64,000 nt of DNA from Glycine soja. Lineage: Eukaryota; Streptophyta; Magnoliopsida; Fabales; Fabaceae. Shown one piece after another: positions 49,520 to 62,461 of this stretch; position 1 is the stretch's first letter, and each line of letters begins with the position of its first letter. A model generated the notes under the pieces. The model did not search any database. It was given only the letters and a program-made list of their open reading frames with translations, and was not told where the DNA came from. Location of the stretch: NCBI RefSeq assembly GCF_004193775.1, contig NC_041008.1, positions 8,262,731 to 8,326,730 of the forward strand. Direction: 5' to 3'. The position numbers and the translations under genes were made by a program.

Positions 49520-50097
49520 TAAGATATCACATGTATTATTATGGTGAATTAGTTATGATAACTCAAAATGTAACACTAAGAATTAAAATATCAATATTTA
49601 GTTTCTTCATCGATCTAACACTTCAATCGGCCTTAAAAGGAGAAGAACAATCACTTATTTTGTAATTTCAAGAGAATGAGTTGGATCTTCTATGGAATAT
49701 GAGTAGGACCTTCAATAGTGATCTTCTTCTATTTTTCAAATCAGAGAAAGTATATTTGCAAAAAATATCCCACATTCGAGTTAGTATGAATCAAAATCAA
49801 GAGGTAGGGAGCGCGAGTAAATTAATGTGTACTTTTTTATGAGAGTTTTTTTTTTTAATAACCCTATATTATCACTAATGAGGATAAACCATTGGACACT
49901 TCTTAGGCTATTGAATATTTCATAACACGGCCGTAAACATGCTTAGGATAATAAGTTCCAAGCTAAGCAATTATTGTACTAAGAATAAAGATGTCAGTAA
50001 GGGGGAAATTTTGTAAGCGGACAAATAGGATAATTAGACAACTTAATTTAATTAATTAGTTAATGATAAATACTTTCTTACTTGAAAAACAAAGTTA

Positions 50098-50169
<72 letters not shown>

Positions 50170-51960
50170 CATGTTTAGTTCCTTCCATATCACAAAAGTA
50201 ATATATTTAGTTTGTCCCCCGTCTTTATCATAATTGTGTAAGAGAAACAAACTGAACTATCTTACATAGCCTCCTTATTGTCTTTTCTTCTATATATTCA
50301 GTACAAAGTCGTATAGATATAAACCAGACAAAACAAACAGAAGCAAGAAGACAAAGTCTATGAGGAGAGCAAAAAATACTAGATACAATTTAAATCATTG
50401 ATAAAAAAAAAGTAATAATTGATATTTTAATATATTCATAATTTGTCAAATATCAATTGTTGATTTTTTTTTTTTCATCAACAAATGACATTGCTTATTT
50501 TATCCTCAAGTGAGAGTCGGTCCTGTAATATGTGTAAGGAAAAAAAAAAACATAGATCAAGATCCTTATCTTTGTTTTATTTTGGTTTTTATCCTCACAT
50601 TTGTAATATGGTTACCGATTGCCTTGCTAATTCATAGTTATGTTTTGGCGCGTGAGCAAAATATTTACTAGACTTCTTAGACGTAGACTTAAATTTTAGT
50701 TCTGATAAAATTAAGTTTCTAGGTTAATTAGAAAAAAAAGAGAGTATGTAGGTGTTTTATTAAAGAAAAAATAATTTAAATATAATCAAATTATATCATA
50801 TCATAGTAAAACAGTGAAATTGTATACCTAAAAGAACATGTGGGACCTAAAAACCCTTACTTTTGTTTTGTAGGTTCAGATTATAGCCGGTCCTGTGAAA
50901 ACCTGTTTGCGTATGAGGCCATTCAAGCTATCAATATCAAGACTACGAATGAAATCGTCACCAAAAACTACTTCATTACAAACTTAACTTGTTTTTTATT
51001 ATTTATTAGTTTCTAATTAATTGGTTAAGAAGATGTCGTTACTTAACTAATCCAATCCGAATCCTCAACTTTTCTGTGTATCTAACATAACCAATATATC
51101 AACTCTGCAAAGTATTATACACACGTACTAGTATACTACTTAGTTATCTTTAAAGAAGATTTTAAAGAAAATAATAACCTTATCTTTTTGGAATAAAGCA
51201 AATAACGACCTTCAACAAATATTAACTTAATTATCTTTTCATAGATCGATATGTTTAACTTTGACCCGTGAAATCAAATATCAAAATATTGTTCTGTACA
51301 TTTTTTTATTCCTACACTATAAAATATCAAGTATTGTTCTACATCGACAATCGGGGAATTTTTTTAAACAAACTTATGATATCTAATATTGTCAAACTAC
51401 AAAATACTTTCTTCACAAAAAAAAAAGAACTATTTATTTATTATAATTATAATTTATAATAAATAAATATTCTTAAGTATATAAATTATATTATAAGCAA
51501 ATACTTTGAATATATAAATTATATTTTAAGTTTACAATAAACAAATTATATATTAAAACACAGTTAACTTTTATTATTTGGTATTTTTTTTAAAAACGTT
51601 GAAATATAATTTGGAAATATATATGAAAAAGATAAATTGAGAAAGACGCAAAAGTTTAAGAAAAATCTAAAAAAAAACACTCATTAAAGAAAATTTTCTA
51701 AAAATACTCTCATTAAAAAAAATAACGCTTGAACATGTTCTCGTTCATTATAGCTAGTCCAATTTGTATATATTGGATTGAGGATTTTCCTTTTTATTGT
51801 AAAACAACTGAATTTTAAACTCTTCTAAAATTGTTTTATATTGGTATCTAGGTATTTAATCTGATGTTCGTATAAATTTTGTTAACTTTTTTCTCATCTT
51901 TAACTTTATAAAAAAAAAATAGTTGGGTCTGGTGTTATAATAAAGGTGTTATCCTAAACA
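49520..51960. other. intergenic DNA with microsatellite and hAT-like end motifs
   Basis: No supported gene. GAGTCGGTCCTGTAA at about 50514-50528 and TAGCCGGTCCTGTGAAAAC at about 50884-50902 resemble the CAGGACCGGC end of the hAT-like element at 21156 in inverted form. Both point the same way, so a complete element is not defined. Confidence 0.4.
50104..50168. repeat. (AT)n microsatellite
   Basis: About 32 uninterrupted AT units. Confidence 0.95.
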
Positions 51961-51962
51961 TA

Positions 51963-52248
51963 TACTACCACCGTTCCTTTTTATTTGTTTTTGTTATTTT
52001 GTAGAAATCAAGAAATACAGTAATTTTTCTTGATTTTAATAAAATAGTTGTCAAATTTTTTATTTCATCTCTTTCTCTTTTTATTTCACAATAAATGCAT
52101 TTATAAATTAATGAAAAATAAGAAAATAAGCAAGAGTATAAATGATGAATGAGTAATTAATGTAATTTTAAATTTTGCAAAAGAGATATAAGTAAGAATA
52201 AAATTTCTTAAAATATCCAACAATTAAAAAAGAATCAAGGAGAATATA
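51963..52248. mobile_element. Stowaway-like MITE
   Basis: Starts TACTACCACCGTTCCTTTTT and ends AAAGAATCAAGGAGAATATA, imperfect inverted repeats of the CTCCCTCCGTTCC class, with TA at both outer edges as expected for Tc1/mariner-type target sites. The roughly 285-bp body is AT-rich and non-coding. It is better preserved than the copy at 29191. Confidence 0.65.
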
Positions 52249-53021
52249 AAAAAATATTTTTATTTTATTTTAAAATAATTTGAAAAATGAAATCAATAAT
52301 TATTTAATTACAGATCGAACACAACATGATTTTAAATAACTCAATTCACCACTAGTTTGAGTTACTGAAACCAATTGGTTAACACTATTTTATTAAAATA
52401 TGTAACTTTCTATTCCATGTCATTAAAGACCCATAAGTAGTAGACATGATTAACATAAAGTAATGTCATAATTATCATGCCAAGTGACGTAAATAAGCAT
52501 ACAATGTCACTGTGTAATCACTTTCCTCATCTCTCACCCCTCACCTTCTATTATCTCCTTTCAACCCTCTCCCATCTCAACCCTAGTAAACAATCAAGCG
52601 GTCTCATTTTTTTTCAATCTTATTGAATTCTTAATCTTAACAATCAAATATGTAATCTTTATCAATAGAGTCTAGTTTAGTTGATTAAGTAAAATACATA
52701 TATTATTACAAATTGCAAATATCTATCTTCAATTCTTACAAATAAAAAACATTAATCTTTCACTAGTCCTCAACAAAAATCAATATGATAAAAGCTGAGA
52801 TGTTTTTTTTTTAAGATTTAATCTCTCATCAAATCAGCACTCAAAGGAATTTTCTTCACCACTTTATACTTTTATAAAGATATATAATTAGTATGAAATA
52901 GTTGACGAATAACTTTGTCTATCAACCGTTTAATCTTCAAGTTTGTATATATGTATTAAAATATGTGTTAGAAAATATTACTAGAAATTTGTCATTTTAA
53001 TTAAGAGATATCTTAAATTTG

Positions 53022-53023
<2 letters not shown>

Positions 53024-53066
<43 letters not shown>
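53024..53066. repeat. (AT)n microsatellite
   Basis: About 21 uninterrupted AT units. Confidence 0.95.
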
Positions 53067-53070
<4 letters not shown>

Positions 53071-54017
53071 TGTAATTTTGATAATTATTATATCATTTTT
53101 ATTGATTCAAACATTGAATTATATCTATATATTGTGAAGATCATTTGTATCAATTTTTTTTAAAATTAAATAATAAAAAAGTAATCAAATGATTTATATT
53201 TTAGTATATTTCGAAATCTTTATATTACGTCGATTTTAATTTATATGAACGAGATAATAAATAATTTTGAATTAATAAGTAATTTTGCATATATAATTTA
53301 TATAAAAGTAACTTTCAATCCAACAGTCAATTTTAAAAAAAGATTATTTAAATGAAAATTATAAAATTATATAATAATTATCAAAATTATACGGTATAAT
53401 TTGATCCTCCCTTATATAATAATAATAATAGGAAGACGTTTTAAAATTTTAAAAAACTAGTGATAAATTAAATATTTCCTAAATTAATTTGTTATTAAAT
53501 GTTTTAGAGGATTAAAAAAGTGACAATTTAATTATTTGAGAGGTTTTTTGATAAATTTTTAAAAATAATTACACATATAAATTTAAAGGATTAATTGAGA
53601 GTTTTCTTTTTATAAAACAGGGGGGCTAGATCCTAAACAAATCGGGTAGCATATGTGTCGTGAGTAAGTCGTTAAGTGCAACAAATAGAAAATATTGAAT
53701 ATTTTTGCTATGATAGTTGTCCTTTTTTTTGGTCCATTTAAAATTTTGAAGAACTATAATTCCATCTGACATGCGAAATCTTGACTTTCTCGACATAAAA
53801 TAATTGTATTGAAAAGAATATACAAACAAAAGGTCAAGGGTAAAATTAAATGCTGTATGCTATATAAGCATGTATACGCACATGTTTTGTTCGAAAGTTC
53901 AACTTAAAGTAAAGGCTGAAAAGACCTAGTACGTGGAAGGGAGGCAAGTAAGGTATCATTTGATATCAGAAAAAGAAAAGAATAATTAATAAAAGGTTAA
54001 AATAGTGAAATTGAGGG

Positions 54018-54021
<4 letters not shown>

Positions 54022-54087
<66 letters not shown>
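54022..54087. repeat. (AT)n microsatellite
   Basis: About 33 uninterrupted AT units; a translated frame through it gives only alternating Tyr-Ile and is not a gene. Confidence 0.95.
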
Positions 54088-54091
<4 letters not shown>

Positions 54092-55284
54092 GGGGTATCA
54101 AAGAAAACCCTAAAGAGTGGAGAGCACAAAGAGTTTGAATTAGTTGTCTATGAAATCAATTTTCTCCTCTTTAAATACAGAATATGACCCATAAATGTAA
54201 ACGAAGTAGTAAATATTAAGGGGTTGCGGAGAAAGAGATAAAGAATAATAAAAGTAGGAGGAGTCAACTTGACTTCTTAAAATTCTCCGTAATTTGCGTC
54301 ACCGCCACTTTTTTTTTTTTCTTTTCTTTTTCTTAACACTCAATTCAGTTGAATACCCTTTATTTATTCATTTTCAAACTTTACTTATCATCAGCATATG
54401 ATAATTTGCGATCAAGCCATCAAAGGTTTACGAAGAATGTTTGATTTTAGTATTGTAGACGATTATTTTATAATTTATACAAATCAAGGTATCCTCTATG
54501 CAAGAAACATAATTCGAGTTAGATTTATTATGGAAAATAATATTTTTTTTCTGATTATATATCGTAATTATATATCTAAAATTCAAACTTGTTAAAATAT
54601 TTCAATCCAAATATCCATTACTTTCCTGTTGTTATATATTTCCCATATAAAGTTGTTAAAATAAATAAATATTATCTAATAAATTGTTTTTTTAATCCTT
54701 TGATTAGTTGGATTCCCATTTCATGTCTTTCAACTTTCAAGTATATTAAACATTTATTTCCACCACTCTCATAAAGGAGGAAAGCAAAAAGTATTAATAA
54801 AAAGCGACAACATAAAGATCTATAAGTTTTATGATTCCATAAACCACGCGGAATATTGATAAAAAAAAATGGTGGTGTCTTAAAAGTTTGGTGATAAGAT
54901 AATAGTCGCACCTAAACAACCTTCACATGTTTGAATTTAATTGCAAGAATTGTTTGGAGTCAAGTTACAAATAATTTATGCTAATAACTAATTTATCAGT
55001 CGGGTATTAATTTGTTGTCATTATTTTATGAATATTTGTTTTTATTGCGAAACATGAACACTTGAATTGTACAAGTGTTTGCTTTCCTATTAAGCAAAGG
55101 CGGTTGCTGCTAAAACATTAAAATAAAAAAAAATAGTATACGCATAAAACATTATAATTGCTATATAAAAATTATATTAATAAGAATAGTTATATAAAAT
55201 AAAAGAGAAGGTTAGGACCTACAATTAACCCTTTCCCAGGTATGTATCTAGGCGGGGTGAGCACCGGCTCCAGCTCCCTTTCAA

Positions 55285-55287
<3 letters not shown>

Positions 55288-55361
<74 letters not shown>
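55288..55361. repeat. (AT)n microsatellite
   Basis: About 37 uninterrupted AT units, the longest in the window, directly after a GC-rich patch (GGCGGGGTGAGCACCGGCTC). Confidence 0.95.
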
Positions 55362-55366
<5 letters not shown>

Positions 55367-56880
55367 AATTACTATAAAATTATGTAAAACTAGTTGTATG
55401 TTTTTTTATAACGATAAAATTATCATTATTTAATATAAAAATTAGTTTCAATTTTATGTGTAAAAATAGTAATTTTTTTAAAAATTATTATTTATTAAAA
55501 ATTAGATATTTAAATAATTATAAAGGAAGAAAAAAAATTCCCTCCCTTTATAAGGTTTCTAAGTAAATACGTAAAAATATTATATATATATATATATATA
55601 GATTAATCAAATTCAGCGACAATAAATAATTACTTTGCAACTTTTTTTTATTTAGCAACTTTGCATTATGAAAGAAAAGAAAAGAAAAAAATCCGACTTA
55701 AATTGATTTTTTTTAAAAGAACCTAAAATGACTACTCTACTTACTCAATTGAGAGAAATGTTTTTTTAGTCACAAAAATATATAATAGCCATTTGATATT
55801 GTTGTTAATTTATCCAAAACCTTATAAAATTTACCCCGGTTCAAGTACTAACTTAGCTCAAAATTATTAGTGGTGGGTTGAAGAATCAAATATTTACTTT
55901 TGTCAAAGATTTAATGTAAATCTTTCGAATTCAGACAATGACATGGTGTTTTATATGACACTTCAAGACATGTGTCAATACGTCAACTATGAAACATAAC
56001 ATTTGATCCTTAGCAGTCGAGTTCTCTAACAGACAAGTTATCTTTAATCTCTTATTATTTGAATATATTTGAATCTCTTTATCTCTTGACATATATTCAA
56101 TTATTTACAAACTACATGTTATCTATAAGGTATAATTATTTACTAGTTTATATCTGTAGGCTACGTTTTATCTCTAACCTTATTTGTAAGCTATCGGTTC
56201 TTATCTATAAGTTGAGAAATATCTGCATAGGCTATAATGGCCCTTATAAACAAGGATCTACGGCTCGACTTCTCTCTTATAAATACCAAGTTCCATCTAA
56301 CTCTCAACACATCTCACACCCACCAGCACACGAGCAAACACGCATGTATACATCTCTCTCAATCTCTTACTCAAATTTACATTTACGCATATATATGTTT
56401 TATCTCTTAACTCATATATTTACTTGAACGTCATAATCCTTTGTTTTACAGGTCTCTCCTCTTGTCCTCTTATCAAAGACTACTCTTAAAGCCAACGTGT
56501 AAAGTTCAAAAACTTACCTTGATCACGTCTATCCTGACGTGTCCCAGCCCTAAATTTTGATAAGTACCATACTTATAACCTTGTAGTTGCTTTATAGTTA
56601 TATACTCAAATTTAGGTGAAAAAGTTAGTTATTTATAGGTGAATTGGTGATTCTCTTTTCATTGGTCAAGTTATGTTTTTTTTAAGGTGAAATGATGGAA
56701 AAAAAACCCCAAAACCACTAAAAGCCGCAATAAAATGCCATAGAGTTTACATCGGTCATAACTACCAAAACAAAAAAAAAGTAATTACATAAAAAATCTG
56801 AATTCTATCATCAATGAATTAATGAATTGAGCATAACCAACAAGCATATCAAGTCATGCTGAGCACAAAGATCTCGGATA
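55362..56880. other. intergenic DNA
   Basis: No supported gene. A 122-codon plus-strand frame at 56059-56427 is made of repeated CTATAAG/TATCTCTTA-type low-complexity sequence, with no domain or codon pattern suggesting a protein; it is rejected as a gene. Confidence 0.4.
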
Positions 56881-56884
56881 AGAT

Positions 56885-57480
56885 TTTTTTTTTTCAGCAA
56901 ATAAAAAAAAATCATTAAGAAAGATGATAAGAATACAAGGAACATCCAACCCTTAGGCAACTAAACCGGTACATGATGAACTGACTTGGTTCTGCAACAC
57001 TAATACTATCATCTTACCTATTGCATCAATGAGGCCTAACAAAACCATTAGAAATACTGTATGTTGTATGTTATTTAATTAAAGCACTATTACTGTAAAA
57101 TCCATCAGCTCTTAATATATATATAATATAATATTCCAAATCCTTTCCAACATCCCACCACTACCGAATGCAAGCTATTGCAACAACTGCAAGTAACAAG
57201 CAATAAGCCTTCAACAACAGAGTTTCGAATTCACCTCCACAATATCCCATGTTAGATATTTATCAATCAAACAGAGACCCGGATTTGTATACCACTGTAC
57301 AAATTAAAGAGCAAGTAAAGGTATTCAATTTTGCTTTTATCCAAAACCTACGTGAAAATAATGCATGTCCTGCATTAAATTCAAAGCTTCTCTATCCAAA
57401 GCTCCTCCTTGAAAAATGCGGTTATTTCTGCGTTTCCAAACACACCAACTACTCGAGCCCCAAACTCTTATCCACTTTTT
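56885..57480 (-). mobile_element. LINE 3' end, 5'-truncated
   Basis: On the minus strand, KKWIRVWGSSSWCVWKRRNN and then RIFQGG (57480 leftward to about 57400) match the tail region of plant LINE polyproteins, where a WxxWxxRNxxIF motif follows the zinc-binding segment. The frame stops near 57340. The sequence then runs through a 3' UTR ending in CCTTGTATTCTTATCATC and TTTTATTTGCTGAAAAAAA, a poly(A) tail seen as the T run at about 56885-56896 on the plus strand. No matching target duplication was found at the two edges, so the 5' boundary near 57480-57500 is approximate. Confidence 0.65.
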
Positions 57481-57499
57481 AAACTGAGATATGATCAGA

Positions 57500-60400
57500 A
57501 CAATAAGTATTGATCAAAATTAACATTTGGAATAATGACCTTCATTACGATATATCATAAACATAAGAGCTTTTTTTAAGGTACCCAACTATTTTTCGCG
57601 ATGTTCAGTGTTCACCAAAGCCTAAGTCGAAATTGTCAACTTCGGATATATTTGCCGTTCAGTTCAGATACATAAGGTACAATAATTTATTTTATAATTT
57701 AATATAAAATAGTGATATAGTTCTAATGAATTTGTTCAACACAACCTACATAAATGATCGTGTCCGTGATTCTCAGCTAATCAATCGTGGACAGCTTCTT
57801 CATCTTTCTTTCATGTTCAATTCTTTCCCACCGAAAAAGGTACTAAATTTTTATTGGGCTATTAAAGTAATTTTTTATCTATTATAATTTTTTTATCCGT
57901 AAAAATTAAATATAAATACTAACTAAAAAATTTATAATAACTTTTTTTAACTAATTAAATTATACCACTTTAATGTTATTTAAGTGATTTTGGTCCCGTA
58001 CACATATTTTAACTCAAGGTTGAAGAATAAATTTAAAACTTTAAATTTAATCATATTCACTTTATTTAACTTTGGTTCGACATTTCATTATTGAGTGTTA
58101 TTGGTTGCAATTCGCAGCAAATTCATAATTTGCAAATAATTAAGCGCATACTTATAGAATTTTTTCTATAATTTAAAATAATGTGTCGAATAACAATGGA
58201 TTAAATAACAAGAACATCAATAACTAAACGACTAAATCAGTTTGTACGAGATGGTTTCAACTTCATTAATGAATTTGAGTTCAAATTGTAAATATATAAT
58301 TACGTTGAATATTTGAAATAAATTTCCATAGAAAAATATTTGGAATAAATATTTTATTACCATTATATTCGAATGAAATTATCTTTCATAAAAATTAAAA
58401 AAAAATAGATGTGATTTGATATAAAAATAAAATGAATGTAAGTAGTTACCGTATATGTTTGTATCTGATAGATTGCATTTAAAATCACGTCTTTTTTCAC
58501 TTTAACGCAAAAATTCCCTTTATTAGCTTCAAGTTTGCACGTCAATTACTTCATTAAAAATTTACGTTCCAATGTTTTATAATTTTATTGAAAAAATACA
58601 ATTTGAAATTTTGGTGGAACTTGCTTTTAGAAATCTTAAGGATAAAAATAAAAATAAAAATATAAACACACTAAAGAAATGATTGCGTGAAAATAAAGAT
58701 GGCAGGTATTGAATGTTTCGTAGTGAAGATGGAATAAGATTTCTGGCCTCACGTGGGTCCCTACGTGGATTTTCCACAACATGACACGTGTTGACTCAAA
58801 ACACAATGTCTTGCAGCTGGCACTGCCGGCTGGCAATTTTGTCTTACTCTAGTGCTTTCTTTCCACCATACCATCTCATTAGTTTTCTTTTATCAATTAT
58901 TTCATATTAATCATTTCTAACTTAATTTTACAAATTATTTTAATCATAAGTTATATTGACTAAATATGTACTACTATTTATATGAAAATATTATTTATTG
59001 TTAGATGAATGTTTTAATTCAAAATTAACCATAGAAGTTCAGTTAGGTTATTTGAATCTTTAGCCAAATGCTCCTAAAGACTAAGTCCACTAGTACCCTC
59101 CAATTAATTTTTCTGTTATTATTAAATCATATTCATTTTTTAATGTTTTTTAAATGCAAATTTTTATGTAAAATTTAATAAAAAAAAAGTTTTATTCAAT
59201 AATTCTAAACACTAATCATTGTCTAAATTCGGTTTTAAACTTAAGTACTAACAAAACTAGCTAAAGTTTAAATGGTTTTTCTTTTACTTGTAAAAGTATT
59301 TAACTGATTTTCATTCTTAAAGATTTAAATAAAGTAATCATACCCACACAATTTAACACATGTTATGAAGGGGGAAATGTTATACCTTATCACAAATTAT
59401 TGATTTTCCTATCTTATACTACACAAAATGTATATATGGGTTAAGAAGTTAACATTGGATTTTTTTTGAAAAAAATATATCAAATCTTAAAAAAAAAACA
59501 TTATATATATATATATATAAAGTTGGTTCATTGGCCTATACTGGCTATACTCCTAATATATAAAATAACAATAAAATTTCTAACTAATCGAAGCATAATA
59601 ATTGATAATTGAGATCTCTCAACCAATATGATTTTTCTTACTTAGTACATCGTTTGGTGATGAGCAATTAAACATTAATTATGTATACAATATTGGGGTA
59701 GTTGCTTGCCGCTAATACAATGTGTTATTAATCTATTTATTTCATGGCTGACTGTATATATGATGAAAATAATTTAGCCATAGTTAATTTGAGAAAGTGA
59801 ACGACTTAACGAAATAGCCTTGATTATTGCCTATGTTCTCTTTACGATAGGATTTCAATTCAAAACTTTTCGGTTAAATAACAATAGTCCTACATTCAAA
59901 ACTACAAAAGTATAAATTTAGACCAATCTCCTATTCAATAATATCGAGAAGTTATACATGGAAAAAGATCAAATTATATTATATTATTTAATAATTTTTT
60001 ATTAAATACTTTTATCTCAAAATTTCCCATTGAATTGAAATTTTTATTGATGAAAAATAATAATTTAGCCATCGTTATTGATTGTCCAATTATTTTATAT
60101 TTTATATTTCATTTGTATAATTAAATTATTTTAAATTTTAAATATATATTTATATTATATAAAATAACAAAGCATTAAAATTAAACTTTTAAAAATATAA
60201 CTATAAGTTAATTAGCGACAAAATTGGATTTAATTGTTTTGTGTTTAATGTCTTTATTTGTATTTTAAATAAGAGTGCCTTCAAGAAGATACCTACGAAC
60301 AACCAAAAACTATATTTAGAAAAATAAATAATATATACTTTGACCATGTATATATACATAAAATGATATATATATATATTAATTTTATTAACTTATATAA

Positions 60401-61860
60401 TAACTATTTTAAGAGTTATATTAGAAATTAATTTTAAATTATAAAAAAGAAATGATTGATTGATAATATTTTTTTTACACGGAGATGCATGTCAATTCAA
60501 CTTTCTGTAAATTGTATAGATGTATTGTGTTAGGTTTTAAATAAAATATTTATTTTTTTATTCACAAAAGTTTAAGTGATTTAGGTCTTTAAGATTCATT
60601 AAGATCAGGATATGATTTAAGGCTCAAAGAGCAATGAGATTCAAATTTATATTTTGTGAAAATGAATATGATCCTTATTAAATAGACAAACTTTTATTGA
60701 CAAAATGTTTATTATTTTGGTATATTATACACTTGTTTGTTGTCTGGCCTAATCAAGTAACTCCCTCTATAAGAAATCATAATTAGAATTTTCTAAAGAT
60801 GAACTATCATTACATTTTTTTAGTGTATGCACCGATAGAGCTATCAAACTTCAAAGAAACCAACCCTAATTGTGAAGAATCTGGTTCGTGCAACAATAAT
60901 GTATTTAAGTGCAACATCAACGAGCTCTGGAAGCTTTTTTTTTTTTTTTTCCTTTAGATTATCTAGTAGTATCTTTTCTTACAAAATGATCTAAATATGT
61001 ATTTTGTATGATATGGTTGAATTTCTTGGAAAAATTCTGTGTGCATTTATTATGTGATAGGTGAGTCGTACTACAAGTCTTTTATTCTATTTATTGTTTG
61101 ATGTCAATGCAAAATACAGTTTTTTTGTGTTGTGTTAATTTGATGTGTACACATTGGTAAGACAAATATATGAAATTAACTATAATATCATTTATATTCT
61201 ATACTTCGCTTGTTTACATTATAAAAAGGTATAACACAATTTTTTGATATTTCTAATTGTTTTAATATTTATTATTAAATTATTTTTATATTAATTTTTT
61301 TAATGTTATTTTACATTATAAGTGTTCTATATATGAGATGGATGCGGATGACCAGTACAAAATGAGTGAATCCAAGACGGGTTGCTAATTTGTACGAATC
61401 ATCATATTGGTATATATATAGAAGCCCAAAATTAAGATAGGACTATTAGCAAAACCTTAACACATTTTTTCTAATACTTACTGTAGATTTAATTTTATTG
61501 GAAACTACAAAATCATAAAAAAAACATTAAATAAGATGTGAAATTCATAATTTTTATAATTTTTTTAAAAATTTAAAAAAGAATGTATTTAAAAGAACAA
61601 TAGCTCTATTCAGTACGAATAGTTTTGTGCACGAATAATAGGATATAATATGTATCATAAACTTGATTTTTTAAAATAAATATTAATTGAAAAGTTAAAA
61701 AATATAATAAATATTAGATGGAAAACATGTTTGTACACATATCACGAATAAAAAATTTATATTTAAGCATTTTTTTTTAAAATGTGTTACAACATTTTTC
61801 AAATTAAGTTTCCCTCAAACTTCAATCAATCAAATCATAAAAAATACTTTCCGTTCCCCC
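57500..61860. other. intergenic AT-rich DNA
   Basis: No supported gene over 4.3 kb. The one compositional island, near 58740-58850, is listed separately. Several (AT)n tracts shorter than 12 units occur (for example near 59505-59518). Confidence 0.4.
58749..58795. promoter_or_regulatory. cluster of ACGT-core (G-box/ABRE-like) motifs
   Basis: CCTCACGTGGG (CACGTG at 58750-58755), CCTACGTGGA (ACGT at 58763-58766) and ACACGTGTTGACTC (CACGTG at 58785-58790, followed by a W-box TTGAC) lie within 47 bp in otherwise AT-rich DNA. ACGT-core clusters are typical targets of bZIP and bHLH factors in ABA or light responses. No clear gene starts within 2 kb on either side, so the target is unknown. Confidence 0.45.
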
Positions 61861-61872
61861 ATTGAGTTTCAT

Positions 61873-62127
61873 ATGTTTTGCTCCTTTTTCTCAAAATATT
61901 TCTCTTTATTGATCAAGTGTCCTTATGCTCAGTTTCTTCTCTCTATTTCTGTTTTCGCACCTAGGGCTAAATTCAATTATAACTTTGCAAGGCAAAATGC
62001 TTTGTTGTTAGCAAGACTTCGACAAATTGAACAGGAAATTAGTGCTACGGTGTGCAATAGAGGGGTAATAAGATGTGTCAACGCAAGACCAAAACTGTTG
62101 AGTTATGTTTTTACAACAAACTATTAG
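61873..62127 (+). other. 84-codon ORF interrupted by a copia element
   Basis: An ATG frame encodes a hydrophobic start (MFCSFFSKYFSLLIKCPYAQ) and then a polar, helix-like segment (FARQNALLLARLRQIEQEIS, CNRGVIRCVNARPK). The segment from about 61965 to 62095 is compositionally more coding-like than anything in the preceding 4 kb. The frame crosses into the copia LTR at 62096 and stops inside it at 62125-62127, so any original C-terminus is separated from this part. I do not recognise the protein. It may be the first exon of a disrupted gene. Confidence 0.35.
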
Positions 62128-62339
62128 CTAGCATAGCCATTTTCTGTTTTCTATTTCTGTACCGATAGCTCAGTGGTTTGTTAGTTTTTTTTTTTCTGTT
62201 ACTTGTACAATTGGTTTAGTAGTTTGTTAGCTTAGATAGTTAGTTTTATAGATCTAATCTCTTTGTGTTTTTGTTAGAGTTGAATAATGAGAATTCATGA
62301 GCACAATGTTCTTTCTGTTCCAAACTTGTTCTTTTCACA
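62096..62339 (+). repeat. putative 5' LTR of the copia element (244 bp)
   Basis: Ends in TTCACA immediately before the primer-binding site, so the 3' boundary is firm. The 5' boundary at TGTTGAGTTATG is chosen because it gives TGT...ACA termini. The second LTR is outside the window, so the start cannot be confirmed by comparison. The five bases before it are AAAAC. Confidence 0.6.
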
Positions 62340-62351
62340 TGATATCAGTTG
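62340..62351 (+). other. copia primer-binding site
   Basis: TGATATCAGTTG directly follows the LTR. The usual plant copia site, complementary to the 3' end of initiator tRNA-Met, is TGGTATCAGAGC. Eight of the first nine bases agree and the last three do not, so the site is recognisable but weakened. Confidence 0.75.
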
Positions 62352-62461
62352 AAATCTTCCCTTTCAATGTGATCTTTGAGTGATCCTTCTTGCAACCATT
62401 GTTGTTGTTGCACTTTCTTGATCTTGAATTGCAATTCTTCAAGCTTCTTCCACGGTTAATC

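Larger units (their letters stand above)
52249..55285. other. intergenic AT-rich DNA
   Basis: No supported gene. Contains two (AT)n tracts listed separately. Open frames of 60-79 codons here (for example 53626-53829 minus and 54672-54911 minus) show no recognisable domain. Confidence 0.4.

Noticed and set aside
54005..54187. ORF with alternating Tyr-Ile
   Set aside because: Product of an (AT)n microsatellite; the same applies to the frame at 55242-55433.
56059..56427. 122-codon plus-strand ORF
   Set aside because: Built from repeated TATAAG/TCTCTTA-like low-complexity sequence, with no domain, no nearby promoter and a composition like the surrounding non-coding DNA.
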